Of a stretch of 64,000 bases of DNA, positions 51,909 through 60,648 are shown piece by piece (position 1 is the stretch's first letter; each line of letters opens with the position of its first letter). A program made the translations under genes and the position numbers. This DNA comes from Larkinella sp. C7 (GTDB lineage Bacteria > Bacteroidota > Bacteroidia > Cytophagales > Spirosomataceae): contig NZ_VBSL01000018.1 of the NCBI RefSeq assembly GCF_006149005.1, forward strand, positions 1 to 64,000, written 5' to 3'. The notes below the pieces were generated by a model, which saw nothing but the letters and a program-made list of their open reading frames with translations, was not told the origin of the DNA and ran no database searches.

Positions 51909-53324
51909 ATGTTCGGATTAGAAACGGATATTTTTATCCTCCTCGCACTTTGTCTCTTCGCTGCCTGCGCTTTTGAATTTGTCAACGGATTTCACGATAC
52001 GGCCAACGCCGTGGCTACGGTTATTTATACAAACTCCCTGAAACCCAATGTGGCCGTGGTCTGGTCAGGCATCTGGAACTTTATAGGTGTGTTGCTGGGC
52101 GGTATTGGCGTGGCCATGGGAATTGTCAATCTCCTGCCCGTCGAATTGCTGGTCGACCAGAATGTGTATCACAGCATTGCGATGGTGCTGGCGCTCCTGT
52201 TCAGCGCCATTATCTGGAATTTAGGAACCTGGTATTTTGGTCTGCCCAGTTCAAGTTCGCACACCCTGATTGGCTCGATCCTGGGCGTTGGACTGGCTTT
52301 TTCAACGATGGGTCGGGCGGGTGAGCCTGGAGGGGTCAACTGGGAAGAAGCCACGAAAATCGGGAAGGCCCTGCTGCTTTCTCCCTTGATCGGTTTTAGC
52401 CTTGCCATTATCCTGATGTTTCTGTTACGCCGGTTGGTGAGCAACAAAGACCTTTTTAAAGAACCCAAAAAAAACACGCCCCCGCCGACCTGGATTCGCT
52501 CCATTCTGATTATTACCTGCACGGGCGTTAGTTTTTTCCACGGGTCGAACGACGGGCAGAAAGGTGTTGGGCTGATTATGCTGATTCTGATCGGGATTAC
52601 CCCGGCTTATTTTGCCCTCAACAACACCATCGACCCGACTACAATGCGCGGCAATCTGGTGCAGATTTCACAAATCGTCAACAAAATTGATACCACGGGG
52701 CTGTCCGACACCGATCGGGGCCGGGTGGCCGGTACAAAAGCCGAGATTGTTGATTTGCAGCGCGTGATTAGTCTGCCACTGGTGGATGGGAAGTTCAGGG
52801 CCGAAGAGCGGTTGCAGATTCGCCGGGACTTGCTGCTGATCAACAACAACGTCAAAAAGTTGATGGAAAGTGAAGATGTCGATCTGAGTGCGACGGATAT
52901 CAACACGCTGACGACGAACCTGAACGAGAAAGTAGGGTTGCGCCGGTTTACGGACTATGCACCATTTTGGGTCATTCTGATGATCGCCCTGTCGCTCGGC
53001 CTGGGTACAATGGTGGGCTGGAAGCGGATTGTGGTCACGATCGGCGAGAAAATCGGGAAGCAGCATTTAACCTACGCGCAGGGTGCTTCGGCGGAGTTGG
53101 TAGCCGCTACGACCATCGCCCTTGCCACGCTTTATAAAGCGCCGGTCAGCACGACCCACATGCTGTCGTCGGGGATTGCCGGGAGTATGGTGGCCAGCAA
53201 AGGGATCAAAAACCTGCAGGGCGGAACCGTTCGAAACATCGCCCTCGCCTGGCTGATGACGCTGCCGGTTTCCGTGACGCTGTCGTTCACCCTTTACCTG
53301 CTTTTCCGCTGGATTTTGGATTAA
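51909..53324 (+). CDS. PiT-family inorganic phosphate transporter
   Basis: 471 residues. Both family repeats are present: FVNGFHDTANAVATVIYTNS (about 24-43) and FFHGSNDGQKGVGLIMLILI (about 213-232), and the C-terminal half repeats the fold with TYAQGASAELVAATTIALAT. About 10 to 11 spans, with a cytoplasmic insert of about 100 residues in the middle (about 240-345) rich in charged residues. It imports phosphate with a proton or a cation. Its own promoter lies at 51824-51851. Confidence 0.95.
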   Translation: MFGLETDIFILLALCLFAACAFEFVNGFHDTANAVATVIYTNSLKPNVAVVWSGIWNFIGVLLGGIGVAMGIVNLLPVELLVDQNVYHSIAMVLALLFSAIIWNLGTWYFGLPSSSSHTLIGSILGVGLAFSTMGRAGEPGGVNWEEATKIGKALLLSPLIGFSLAIILMFLLRRLVSNKDLFKEPKKNTPPPTWIRSILIITCTGVSFFHGSNDGQKGVGLIMLILIGITPAYFALNNTIDPTTMRGNLVQISQIVNKIDTTGLSDTDRGRVAGTKAEIVDLQRVISLPLVDGKFRAEERLQIRRDLLLINNNVKKLMESEDVDLSATDINTLTTNLNEKVGLRRFTDYAPFWVILMIALSLGLGTMVGWKRIVVTIGEKIGKQHLTYAQGASAELVAATTIALATLYKAPVSTTHMLSSGIAGSMVASKGIKNLQGGTVRNIALAWLMTLPVSVTLSFTLYLLFRWILD

Positions 53325-53336
53325 ATCCGGTTTTTG

Positions 53337-54149
53337 CTACAACCACGTCAGTTTCTCTTTCGGAATGTCCTGCTCGATGGCGGCCCGCACTTTATCGATC
53401 AGAGTGTCAACGGGTTCATCTTCCCGGTAGTGCAAAGGCGGTTTGAAGCGCACACTCAACTGGGTATTCCGCTTCTTGATCCGTAATCCTTTCTTATCGA
53501 AAGCCCGCCGAAAACCGTTGATCACAACCGGAATTACAATCGGATTGTTGTTTTTAAGGATGTGTGCGGTGCCTTTCCGAATCGGCGCGTAGGGGCTTGT
53601 GGTCCCCTGTGGAAAACTGACCACCCAGCCGTGTTCAAGGGCCGCAGCAATGCGGTCATTGGCCGTCGTATCGACTTCCCGTTTTACATCCTGCCCCTTC
53701 GCCCGCCAGGAACGCTCGACCTGAATGGCTCCTCCCAACGAAAAAATACGCGGTACCAAACCGCCTTTCATGGTTTCGCTGGCGGCAACGTAATAGTTGC
53801 GGGCGCGGGGCCAGAACAAATAGACCGGGGGCGAAATCGTGTTGGTAAACCCCCATTTGACGCTACAGAAAATGTGGTAAAACGCAATGACATCGGCGAA
53901 ATACGTCTGATGGTTGGACAGAAATACCACGTTGTTGATCGGCAAATCCTTCAAATGCTCAGCCCCCTCAATGGTGATTTTGTTGTAAACCGTATACCGG
54001 AAGTAGGTGATCCAGCCGACGATGGCAATCATGATTCGTTTGATAAACAGCGAGTTACCGAAAGGGTCTTTTTCGAAAACCCCCAAAAAGTCCAGCCTGT
54101 CAAGCGGTTTTGGTAAAAAGCTGTAGCGGGTTGGTTTTTTCTCCGTCAT
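53337..54149 (-). CDS. Lysophospholipid (1-acyl-glycerol-3-phosphate-type) acyltransferase
   Basis: 270 residues. The PlsC catalytic site reads LSNHQTYFADVIAFYHIF (about 78-95): His and Asp are separated by five residues here, against four in the usual NHX4D, and the glycerophosphate motif is FPQGTTSPYAPIRKG (about 175-189), with Gln in place of Glu in FPEGT. Both changes suggest an altered but not lost site. A short hydrophobic stretch (about 37-52) may anchor it to the inner membrane. It should acylate a lysophospholipid or related lipid. Confidence 0.88.
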   Translation of the reverse strand: MTEKKPTRYSFLPKPLDRLDFLGVFEKDPFGNSLFIKRIMIAIVGWITYFRYTVYNKITIEGAEHLKDLPINNVVFLSNHQTYFADVIAFYHIFCSVKWGFTNTISPPVYLFWPRARNYYVAASETMKGGLVPRIFSLGGAIQVERSWRAKGQDVKREVDTTANDRIAAALEHGWVVSFPQGTTSPYAPIRKGTAHILKNNNPIVIPVVINGFRRAFDKKGLRIKKRNTQLSVRFKPPLHYREDEPVDTLIDKVRAAIEQDIPKEKLTWL

Positions 54150-54391
54150 TATTCAAAAGCGTTGGCATGGTTGAGCAGGTACTAAAGCGACAAAAGCAAT
54201 GCAATGTTTTCGGTATAAAGTACTAAAAGATCCCTGATTTTAACTAATTCTGAACAAAATGCCCCGGGTCATTAATCCATTGCTGCCGACGCCTGTCCAA
54301 GCATCAGATTGCAAAACCAACCGGCCCTTTTGAGATCAGAACGTAAGCTACCGGTTTGCCATCGAACAACCAACCAATCTTTTGATCGACC

Positions 54392-55084
54392 ATGAAACGA
54401 TTTACACTGGCAGCACTCGCTGCGCTGACCTTCTTTCTGATTCAAACGGCATCGGCTCAGGTTCAGGTCGGCTTTCGGGCAGGAGCCAATTGGGGGGCGG
54501 TTTCCAAACCCGAATTTTTAGACAGTTTTTCACCCACGTTCCGCCTGTCGCCCGGCCCAACCGGCGCGTTGTTCTTCGAAATTCCGGTCAGTGACCGCGT
54601 GAGTATCCGCCCCGAAATTTCGTACGTTCAGAAAGGCTTTGTGGTCGACGAAGGCTTCGATCTGTCGATAGGCAACTGGGATTTGCCACTGGGTGCCCGC
54701 GTTGCCTACCAGACGCGCTATGTAGAACTACCGGTTTTGGCCAAAATCAACCTGAACGAAGGACCGGTTCAAGTCTACATGCTGGCGGGAGCTGCCGCCG
54801 GTTATGCGGCCAACGGTCGGATTCGCACCCGCACCAGCGGTATTTTCCGGAGCCAGCCCATCGATGTCGACATGAATATGAATACATTGGGCTATAACCG
54901 CTGGGATTTCAGTGCCATTGGCGGACTGGGCTTTAGTGCCGAAGCCGGACCAGGAAAATTCTTCGTCGAAACTCGGTATGAACACGGTTTTTCGCGGCAA
55001 TATGATTTACCCTTTCTTCAACTTCCCATCCGCAACCGCGGACTCAGCGCGTCGATAGGCTACTCGTTTGCCATAGGACAGTGA
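54392..55084 (+). CDS. Outer-membrane beta-barrel protein (porin/PorT-like)
   Basis: 230 residues. Signal peptide about 1-22 (ending TASAQ), then alternating beta strands ending in FSRQYDLPFLQLPIRNRGLS and a final strand SIGYSFAIGQ. The start VQVGFRAGANWG and RPEISYVQKGF are typical of the Bacteroidota outer membrane barrel family (PF13568-like). An eight-stranded barrel is likely; substrate or partner unknown. Stands alone and is convergent with a small secreted protein across a hairpin and a terminator. Confidence 0.88.
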   Translation: MKRFTLAALAALTFFLIQTASAQVQVGFRAGANWGAVSKPEFLDSFSPTFRLSPGPTGALFFEIPVSDRVSIRPEISYVQKGFVVDEGFDLSIGNWDLPLGARVAYQTRYVELPVLAKINLNEGPVQVYMLAGAAAGYAANGRIRTRTSGIFRSQPIDVDMNMNTLGYNRWDFSAIGGLGFSAEAGPGKFFVETRYEHGFSRQYDLPFLQLPIRNRGLSASIGYSFAIGQ

Positions 55085-55102
55085 AGGAAGAAAAAAACAA
55101 TA

Positions 55103-55195
55103 TCGAATAATGAATACTGAATAACGAATATTGGATTAGAGACATGACAGAGCGATGAACACTTCGATATTCGTTATTCAGTATTCATTATTCGA
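55103..55195. repeat. Period-7 inverted repeat, 29-base perfect arms
   Basis: Arms 55103-55131 and 55167-55195 are perfectly complementary over 29 bases with a loop of 35. Units of seven (GAATAAT GAATACT) start at 55105. It lies between convergent genes, in addition to the terminator at 55251. Confidence 0.9.
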
Positions 55196-55250
55196 CATTA
55201 TTTCATTAAAAGACAGTTTGTGTGTGTTTAAGGGTTAGAGTTGAACTGGA

Positions 55251-55281
55251 AAAGCCCGGTGTGTTTGCGCCGGGCTTTTTT
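55251..55281. terminator. Intrinsic terminator between convergent genes
   Basis: AAAGCCCGG (55251-55259) and CCGGGCTTTTTT (55270-55281) form a GC stem with T-runs on both sides; works in either direction. Confidence 0.85.
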
Positions 55282-55306
55282 GCAATAGTTCAAAAGGTGT
55301 TTCAGT

Positions 55307-55930
55307 TTAAAGAACGCCTTTCACAAAGCCGAGAACGCTATCCAGCTGGCCCTTCACGGCGGGTTCAGCAGCTTTTGCGGCTACGCCCCCTTTACTCAGT
55401 TTCGAGAGTCCGCCGAGGGCTGTCGTGATGAGTGAATTGCCCGTACTGGCACTGCTTCCGCCCAGCGCCGAGAGGCCGGTTTTAACCAGATTCAGGTTGC
55501 TGGTCAGTCCGGTAACTTTCGAGAGCAGGTTCCCGCCCCCCATGAGCTTTTCGACTTGGTTTGCTCCGAGGGCCATTTTAGCGAGGTTCACTGCTTTTTG
55601 CAAAATATCGCCTTTCAGCAAACCGCTTTGCGCCAGCGGAATCAATTTTTTCAGGTTTCCGACTTGTCCCAGCAATTTGTCTTTCAGACTTCCGGTGTTG
55701 CTTTTGGCTTCGGTTTCAAGGGCTGTGGTGCCGGCCTGCAACGCTTTGACGGTGCCGGTTTTGTCGCCTTTCGCATTGGCTGCTACGGCTTTATCGAGCA
55801 GGGTTGCCGTTGAGTCGGAGCTGATTTGAAACATCATGGTGGCACCTCGAACCGGTGCTGCGGCCGATGCAGTTGGCGCATAACTGATGGCTGCGATCGA
55901 AGCCGCAAAACAGAAAAGGATTTTCTTCAT
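55307..55930 (-). CDS. Secreted helical protein of unknown function
   Basis: 207 residues. Signal peptide about 1-24 (ending PTASA), then Ala, Leu, Gly, Lys-rich amphipathic helices (LLDKAVAANAKGDKTGTVKA, LLGQVGNLKKLIPLAQSGLL, ALGGLSKLSKGGVAAKAAEP). Composition and helix repeats suggest an exported helical bundle, but I recognise no family with certainty. Codon use matches the window. Ends at the bidirectional terminator. Confidence 0.72.
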   Translation of the reverse strand: MKKILFCFAASIAAISYAPTASAAAPVRGATMMFQISSDSTATLLDKAVAANAKGDKTGTVKALQAGTTALETEAKSNTGSLKDKLLGQVGNLKKLIPLAQSGLLKGDILQKAVNLAKMALGANQVEKLMGGGNLLSKVTGLTSNLNLVKTGLSALGGSSASTGNSLITTALGGLSKLSKGGVAAKAAEPAVKGQLDSVLGFVKGVL

Positions 55931-56060
55931 AGTAGCATGGTTTTTAGCGTTTTTTCAAGCGAATTGGGCTGGCCTGATAGGCACGCAGAAAGTTAATGTT
56001 TTTACAAACATGAAAGACAGGGAGACTTCGTTTAGTTTTTTGGAAAACCGGTCGCTGGGC

Positions 56061-56123
56061 GTACACTTCTGTCCGCATTTGAACAGGGATTGTCCGGCTT
56101 CGTACACTTGAAAAGTAAGTGTA
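56061..56123 (+). promoter_or_regulatory. Repeat array, candidate activator-binding site
   Basis: TGTCCG at 56070-56075 and 56091-56096 (21 bases apart), GTACACTT at 56061-56068 and 56102-56109, and AAGTGTA (56117-56123), complementary to TACACTT (56103-56109) after a 7-base spacer. It lies roughly 75-135 bases upstream of the expected start of a sigma-54-type promoter, the usual place for an enhancer-binding protein. Confidence 0.5.
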
Positions 56124-56169
56124 AATTCCTGTTTGCTGATTATCAGTTAGTTACAAAATTGGTATTGCC

Positions 56170-56186
56170 TTGGCACGGCGTTGGCA
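56170..56186 (+). promoter_or_regulatory. Sigma-54-type promoter of the small secreted protein gene
   Basis: TTGGCAC-GGCGT-TGGCA: GG of the -24 and GC of the -12 element are separated by 10 bases as required, -24 box perfect and -12 box with one change (TGGC for TTGC). About 70 bases upstream of 56255. Confidence 0.6.
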
Positions 56187-56254
56187 TTATAGATCATCGA
56201 ACAGGAAACAACAACTCTAAGACATAAACAACACAATACTAAACAACAAATATC

Positions 56255-56629
56255 ATGATGAATTTACTGAGTAACCTGATTTGCACTGCTATCCTGAGTA
56301 CGACCCCAGTTGACAACGGGACGGCCCCCAAAACCCTTTCGTTCGATGCCAGTGCCTACGTGACCATCAACAACCAAATCCGGGTTGCGGTCGAAAAAAC
56401 CGCCCTGGAACCGGTGGTCGTTCTGTTGCGCGACAAAAACAACCGGGTGATGTTTCAGCAATTTGTGGGCAAGAAAGAACAAAAGTATGCCGTCAAACTG
56501 AACGTTGCGGAGTTGCCCGATGGCCAGTATGAACTGGAAGTAAAATCGAAGGAAGGCAGCATTGTGAAAGAAGTAAACCTGGGTTCGGAGCCAGTTGAAG
56601 CGCCGACGCGACTGGTGGTCATGAACTAA
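56255..56629 (+). CDS. Small secreted beta-sandwich protein, paralogue of 44062-44487
   Basis: 124 residues. A hydrophobic N-terminus (MMNLLSNLICTAILSTTP) is a weak signal peptide. The rest has VVLLRDKNNRVMFQQFVGKK, VKLNVAELPDGQYELEVKSK and KEVNLGSEPVEAPTRLVVMN, the same plan as the 44062 protein, close to DUF3244 or free-standing sorting-domain sandwiches. Function unknown. Its upstream has a sigma-54-type promoter and repeat array, so expression is probably conditional and activator-driven. Confidence 0.82.
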   Translation: MMNLLSNLICTAILSTTPVDNGTAPKTLSFDASAYVTINNQIRVAVEKTALEPVVVLLRDKNNRVMFQQFVGKKEQKYAVKLNVAELPDGQYELEVKSKEGSIVKEVNLGSEPVEAPTRLVVMN

Positions 56630-56651
56630 CAACTTCGGGTATCTACATCAT

Positions 56652-56682
56652 AAAAAAGGCCAGGTCGCTCCTGGCCTTTTTT
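56652..56682. terminator. Bidirectional intrinsic terminator
   Basis: AAAAAAGGCCAG (56652-56663) and CTGGCCTTTTTT (56671-56682), loop 7 bases, T-runs both ways, between convergent genes. Confidence 0.9.
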
Positions 56683-56684
56683 AG

Positions 56685-57716
56685 TTACTGTACGTACTTT
56701 TTTCGATCATTTGCCTGCCGATCCACCATCCAGCCCGGATATTCGGGAGCCAGTTTGCTGATGTCATCCAGTTTTTTCAGGTCGTCGGCACTCAGAACGA
56801 CGTCGATCGCTTTGAGGTTGTCTTCGAGTTGCTCCGGTTTTTTGGCTCCGATGATAACCGTGGTTACTGCGGGTTGGTGCAACAGCCACGCGAGCGCGAT
56901 CTGGGCTACTGAAACGCCTTTTTCTTCGGCCATCGGTTCCATCACGTCCAGAATATCGTACGCTTTTTCCTTGTTGACCGGCGGGAAATCAAAATTCACC
57001 CGGCGGGAATCTTCCGGTTGTTTGTTGCGACCGTATTTGCCGCTCAGCAAACCACCCGCCAGCGGACTCCAGACCATCAGGCCCACTTTCTGATCCAGCA
57101 GCAGCGGAACGATTTCACGCTCCAGATCCCGACCGGCAATGGTGTAATACGCTTGCAGAGACACGAATTTGGCCAGATCCTTGTGTTCAGAATACGACAA
57201 CGCTTTCATCAAATGCCAGGCTGCCAGGTTGCTGCAACCGATGTAGCGGACTTTCCCGCTCTTCACCAGATCGTCCAACGCCCGAAGCGTTTCTTCCAGC
57301 GGAGTCAGAAAATCGAAACCGTGGATCTGGTAGAGGTCGATGTAATCGGTGTTCAAACGGCGCAGACTTTCTTCGGCCTGTTGCACAATGTGTTTCCGGC
57401 TCAGGCCGATCTGATTGGGTCCTTCGCCCATTTTACCCCGGACTTTGGTAGCAATGACCAGATCATCGCGGTTCAGGCCAAGGTTTCGGATGGCCTGGCC
57501 GGTAAGCTGTTCCGAAACGCCTTCGGCGTAGACATTGGCGGTGTCGATAAAATTAATACCCGCATCGACCGAGCGTTTCAGAAGCTGATCGACCGGTTCC
57601 TGCTCCAGTTTTCCAATGGCCGCCCACATGCCCGTGCCGCTTCCGCCAAAGGTCATGGTGCCTAAACAAAGCTCGGAAACCAGTAATCCGGTGTTTCCCA
57701 GAAGGTTGTATTTCAT
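56685..57716 (-). CDS. Aldo/keto reductase
   Basis: 343 residues from the ATG at 57716 (MKYNLLGNTGLLVSELCLGT); an open frame to 57746 adds nothing family-like. The catalytic Asp and Tyr are in FIDTANVYAEGVSEQLTGQA (about 50-70), with YIGCSNLAAWHLMKAL and the NADPH-end IIGAKKPEQLEDNLKA (about 290-305). It reduces aldehydes or ketones using NADPH in the cytoplasm. Related to YghZ/IolS-like members. Confidence 0.94.
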   Translation of the reverse strand: MKYNLLGNTGLLVSELCLGTMTFGGSGTGMWAAIGKLEQEPVDQLLKRSVDAGINFIDTANVYAEGVSEQLTGQAIRNLGLNRDDLVIATKVRGKMGEGPNQIGLSRKHIVQQAEESLRRLNTDYIDLYQIHGFDFLTPLEETLRALDDLVKSGKVRYIGCSNLAAWHLMKALSYSEHKDLAKFVSLQAYYTIAGRDLEREIVPLLLDQKVGLMVWSPLAGGLLSGKYGRNKQPEDSRRVNFDFPPVNKEKAYDILDVMEPMAEEKGVSVAQIALAWLLHQPAVTTVIIGAKKPEQLEDNLKAIDVVLSADDLKKLDDISKLAPEYPGWMVDRQANDRKKYVQ

Positions 57717-57834
57717 AGTGTGTGATGATTTTGGGTTTGTCGGCACCGCTTCAGGCTGCTTTGGGAAGCGTTATACCGTTCATTCTAACAAAACCGGTTG
57801 CAATTCGTTTCATTGAACAAATGATGTTATTGTT

Positions 57835-58140
57835 ATGCGCCCGATTGTCATGTTTCTCGTTTTTAGTTTTTCTGCCGGTGTCTGTTTGGGACAAAGCGAT
57901 ACCGTTCGGCAAAAACCGCAACAACTCCCGACCACGATTGCGCCCGTGGTGACGCCTTCGAACAGCGCGCCCCTGACCAGCCCGGCTGCCGAACCTTTAT
58001 CAACGCCGGGCAAGGTCATTAGCCCGCGCGAGGGAAGGGGCAAACGCAAGGTCAGGGTCGTTCCGCCGAGCGATCCCAATGCCTTTGGTGTGGGAGCAAC
58101 CCTGGAAAAACGTGATACCACCCGGCGGAAAGACAATTAA
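57835..58140 (+). CDS. Small secreted proline-rich protein
   Basis: 101 residues. Signal peptide about 1-19 (ending GVCLGQ), then a disordered stretch rich in Pro, Ser, Thr (PTTIAPVVTPSNSAPLTSPA) and a basic tail (EGRGKRKVRVVP, DTTRRKDN). No family recognised. The signal and codon use suggest a real, exported protein, though small and low complexity. Convergent with the GH95-type gene; stop codons are two bases apart. Confidence 0.62.
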   Translation: MRPIVMFLVFSFSAGVCLGQSDTVRQKPQQLPTTIAPVVTPSNSAPLTSPAAEPLSTPGKVISPREGRGKRKVRVVPPSDPNAFGVGATLEKRDTTRRKDN

Positions 58141-58141
58141 T

Positions 58142-60463
58142 CTATTGATTTTGCAAGGTAATCGAACCGCCCGCTTGTAGCTTTAACGTCACAAAACCGG
58201 GTTCTACGTTTTCAACGACAGCCTTTTGTGATGTTTTGACAGCGTAGGAGTTGAAAGGTAGTTTCAGACGGGTTGTGCCGCCCTGGTCGGTTTTTACCGT
58301 AATCTCTTTTACGGTTCCGGCGCGTTGATGAGCACTGACCAGAAACGCCCCTTCCGTCCGCAAATCCGTGAAACCGGCATCGTTCCAGGTGGCCGGAATG
58401 GCGGGAAATACCTCGATAAAGCCAGCATAACTCTGCATCAGCATTTCCTGCAAACCGGCGGCAAACGCAAAATTCCCTTCCAGCGTGAACGGTCGGTACG
58501 TAAACTTCGATTTTCCGGATTTGGTCTGGTCGCCGTTCAGGTGAAACGAATTAACCGAACAAAAGGCCGAGGCAAAGGTATGCAGGGCTTCGGCGGCTCC
58601 CGATCCGTCTTTCGCCCGCGCTTTCAGACTGCCCAGCCAGGCGTAGGAATAGCCACACCACCAATCCGGCCCGACGCGGTCGAGCAACGCGAGTGAATTC
58701 CGAATAATCTGCTGCGACTTTTCGCCGTCTTCCCACCGAATCAGGCCCAGCGGATGAATCGCCATGACGTGCGAAAAATGGCGGTGGGACTCATTGTAGG
58801 GCAAGCTGGCGGCAAACATCAGTTCGTTTCGGTCGCTCAACGCAAAATCACCAAACTGGTTTTGAATAGCCTGCCAATGCCGGGTATCCGCTTCGTTGCC
58901 CATAGCCGTTGCCATTTCGGTTGCGGTTTTAAACACAAACTTCATGAGGGCCAGATCGTAGTTGGTATTGGTCGGAAACCACGCTTCGAGGCTGTTGTTT
59001 TTGATTTCCGGACTCGAACTGATGGGCAGTTTCCGTTTTCCAGTTGAGTCCAGAACCGTCAGTTTTTCCAGGTGCTGCGCCACACCTTTCAGCCACGGAT
59101 AGGCTTTCTGGCGCAGAAAAACCGCATCGTCGCTATACCGCCACTGTAAATAATAATGTTGAGCCAGCCAGGCCGAAACCGTGGGCGAGAGCGAATACTG
59201 AATCCAGCCGCCCATTTCCTTGCCCGTCAGCGTGGTGACGCCCGGTACAGCAATCCCGTCGGTTCCGAAAAACCGCTTCGTATAGTCGCGATACGTCGGC
59301 AGGTTCTCTTCCAGGTGATTGATGTACCCGATGCTTTCTTCCAGATGGTTCCCGCTATAGCTCGGCCAGTAGCTGAGTTGGGTGTTCAGATCGTGGTGGT
59401 AATCGCCTTTCCAGGGCGGAATCCGGCCGTTGTCGGCCGTCCAGACAGCTTGCAGGGAAATCGGTGGCGCGTCGGCGCGGGCGGTGGCGCCAAACTTGTA
59501 GGTTTCCAGATACCATTGTTTTTGCAGCAACGAATCCGGCACCTGAACCGACGATTTCGACCAGAACCGTTGCCACCAGCTTCGGTGCGACGCCAGATCG
59601 GCGGCATACGTTCGGGCCGCCGATGCGGTTTTGGTCAAACTCGCGGTTTTCTTTTTTTCGGGATACGCCGATGCAATCGTCCAGGTTCCTTCCAGCGTGC
59701 TGCCTTTCTGGGTCCACTGCACCGTGACATCGTAAGAAAAACCGCCCCAGCCGATCTGGTGATACGTAATCTTGTTTTTTTGCTGTAAAACGGTTCCTTG
59801 AGGATACCCTAAACGCACCAGATCGTCGCCATCGACCACGGCATTTTCGGCTTTTTCCTGAATCGATTTTCCGTAAGCCGGCGGAATGAGTTCGAGGGTG
59901 AAGTGGGCCGGGATCTTCTCGAAACGAAACCAGCCAACCGGTTCCGTCGCATGGACGAACGAACGCAGAACCGCTCCGTTCTGCCAGGTTACTTCCGCAA
60001 CGGCCTCCTGAATGAGCAGCCGGGCCGACTGCACGGAACCGAGGGCCGCCGTGTTGAATTCGAGAGCCGCCCCCGGGATTTTGGTCGGGCCGGGTTCTTC
60101 ATCATACGGTTTGTCGAAATACTGCTGAACGATTTTGTAGTCTTTTTTCATGACCTGATCCTGCACCCACTGATAGCTGAATTCGGGCCGGTCGAGTCCG
60201 CGCATCGGGCGCAAGTCCCACAGATCCACCCGATCCAGCGAAAACCGGAGACGGTCGTTTTTCTGCCAGATCAGCGCCCCCAGAACCCCGTTTCCCAACG
60301 GCAGTGCTTCGTCCCAGCGGGTGGGGAGTTGCGAAAACCGTAGATCCTGCGGGCTGACTTTGAGCGATTGTGCGGTAGTCGGCTGAGGACCTAACAGAAA
60401 CCAGCAGACGATTCCTGTCAAAAATGAACGAATTTGATTCGCACGGATTGTAGTGGTGATCAT
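58142..60463 (-). CDS. Glycoside hydrolase family 95-like protein, secreted
   Basis: 773 residues. Signal peptide about 1-31 (ending QPTTAQ). The N-terminal beta domain has WDEALPLGNGVLGALIWQKN (about 50-69), a GH95 mark, and the (alpha/alpha)6 barrel has PWKGDYHHDLNTQLSYWPSY (about 353-372), against the usual WHGDYHLNINLQMNYWP; the C-terminal region ends with a beta sandwich (from about 690). Family members cleave alpha-L-fucosyl or alpha-L-galactosyl residues. Assignment is by these motifs; catalytic residues were not aligned. Divergent from a DUF6265-like gene. Confidence 0.88.
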   Translation of the reverse strand: MITTTIRANQIRSFLTGIVCWFLLGPQPTTAQSLKVSPQDLRFSQLPTRWDEALPLGNGVLGALIWQKNDRLRFSLDRVDLWDLRPMRGLDRPEFSYQWVQDQVMKKDYKIVQQYFDKPYDEEPGPTKIPGAALEFNTAALGSVQSARLLIQEAVAEVTWQNGAVLRSFVHATEPVGWFRFEKIPAHFTLELIPPAYGKSIQEKAENAVVDGDDLVRLGYPQGTVLQQKNKITYHQIGWGGFSYDVTVQWTQKGSTLEGTWTIASAYPEKKKTASLTKTASAARTYAADLASHRSWWQRFWSKSSVQVPDSLLQKQWYLETYKFGATARADAPPISLQAVWTADNGRIPPWKGDYHHDLNTQLSYWPSYSGNHLEESIGYINHLEENLPTYRDYTKRFFGTDGIAVPGVTTLTGKEMGGWIQYSLSPTVSAWLAQHYYLQWRYSDDAVFLRQKAYPWLKGVAQHLEKLTVLDSTGKRKLPISSSPEIKNNSLEAWFPTNTNYDLALMKFVFKTATEMATAMGNEADTRHWQAIQNQFGDFALSDRNELMFAASLPYNESHRHFSHVMAIHPLGLIRWEDGEKSQQIIRNSLALLDRVGPDWWCGYSYAWLGSLKARAKDGSGAAEALHTFASAFCSVNSFHLNGDQTKSGKSKFTYRPFTLEGNFAFAAGLQEMLMQSYAGFIEVFPAIPATWNDAGFTDLRTEGAFLVSAHQRAGTVKEITVKTDQGGTTRLKLPFNSYAVKTSQKAVVENVEPGFVTLKLQAGGSITLQNQ

Positions 60464-60648
60464 AGAAGGGTAGAGGGCGGTATTTTACGGAAGGCAAGGT
60501 CTACAGGCGTACGCAAAAAAGCAAATGAGATGAAAGAAGTGAGACGAAAGCATAAAGACCAGTTAGGGGGGAGTGAATGGTCTTTTTTCGCCCGTCTTTT
60601 CTCTTTAAGCCGTGATGCGTATCTTGCCGATCAACAAAACCTATTCCC

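Larger units (their letters stand above)
55931..56254. other. Regulatory gap before the small secreted protein gene
   Basis: 324 bases without a credible gene; a 74-codon plus frame starting 55887 overlaps the opposite gene and shows no family. The gap holds the repeat array 56061-56123 and the sigma-54-type promoter at 56170-56186. Confidence 0.55.

Noticed and set aside
55887-56111. Plus-strand frame of 74 codons
   Set aside because: Starts inside the opposite gene and runs through the activator-site repeats; composition not protein-like.
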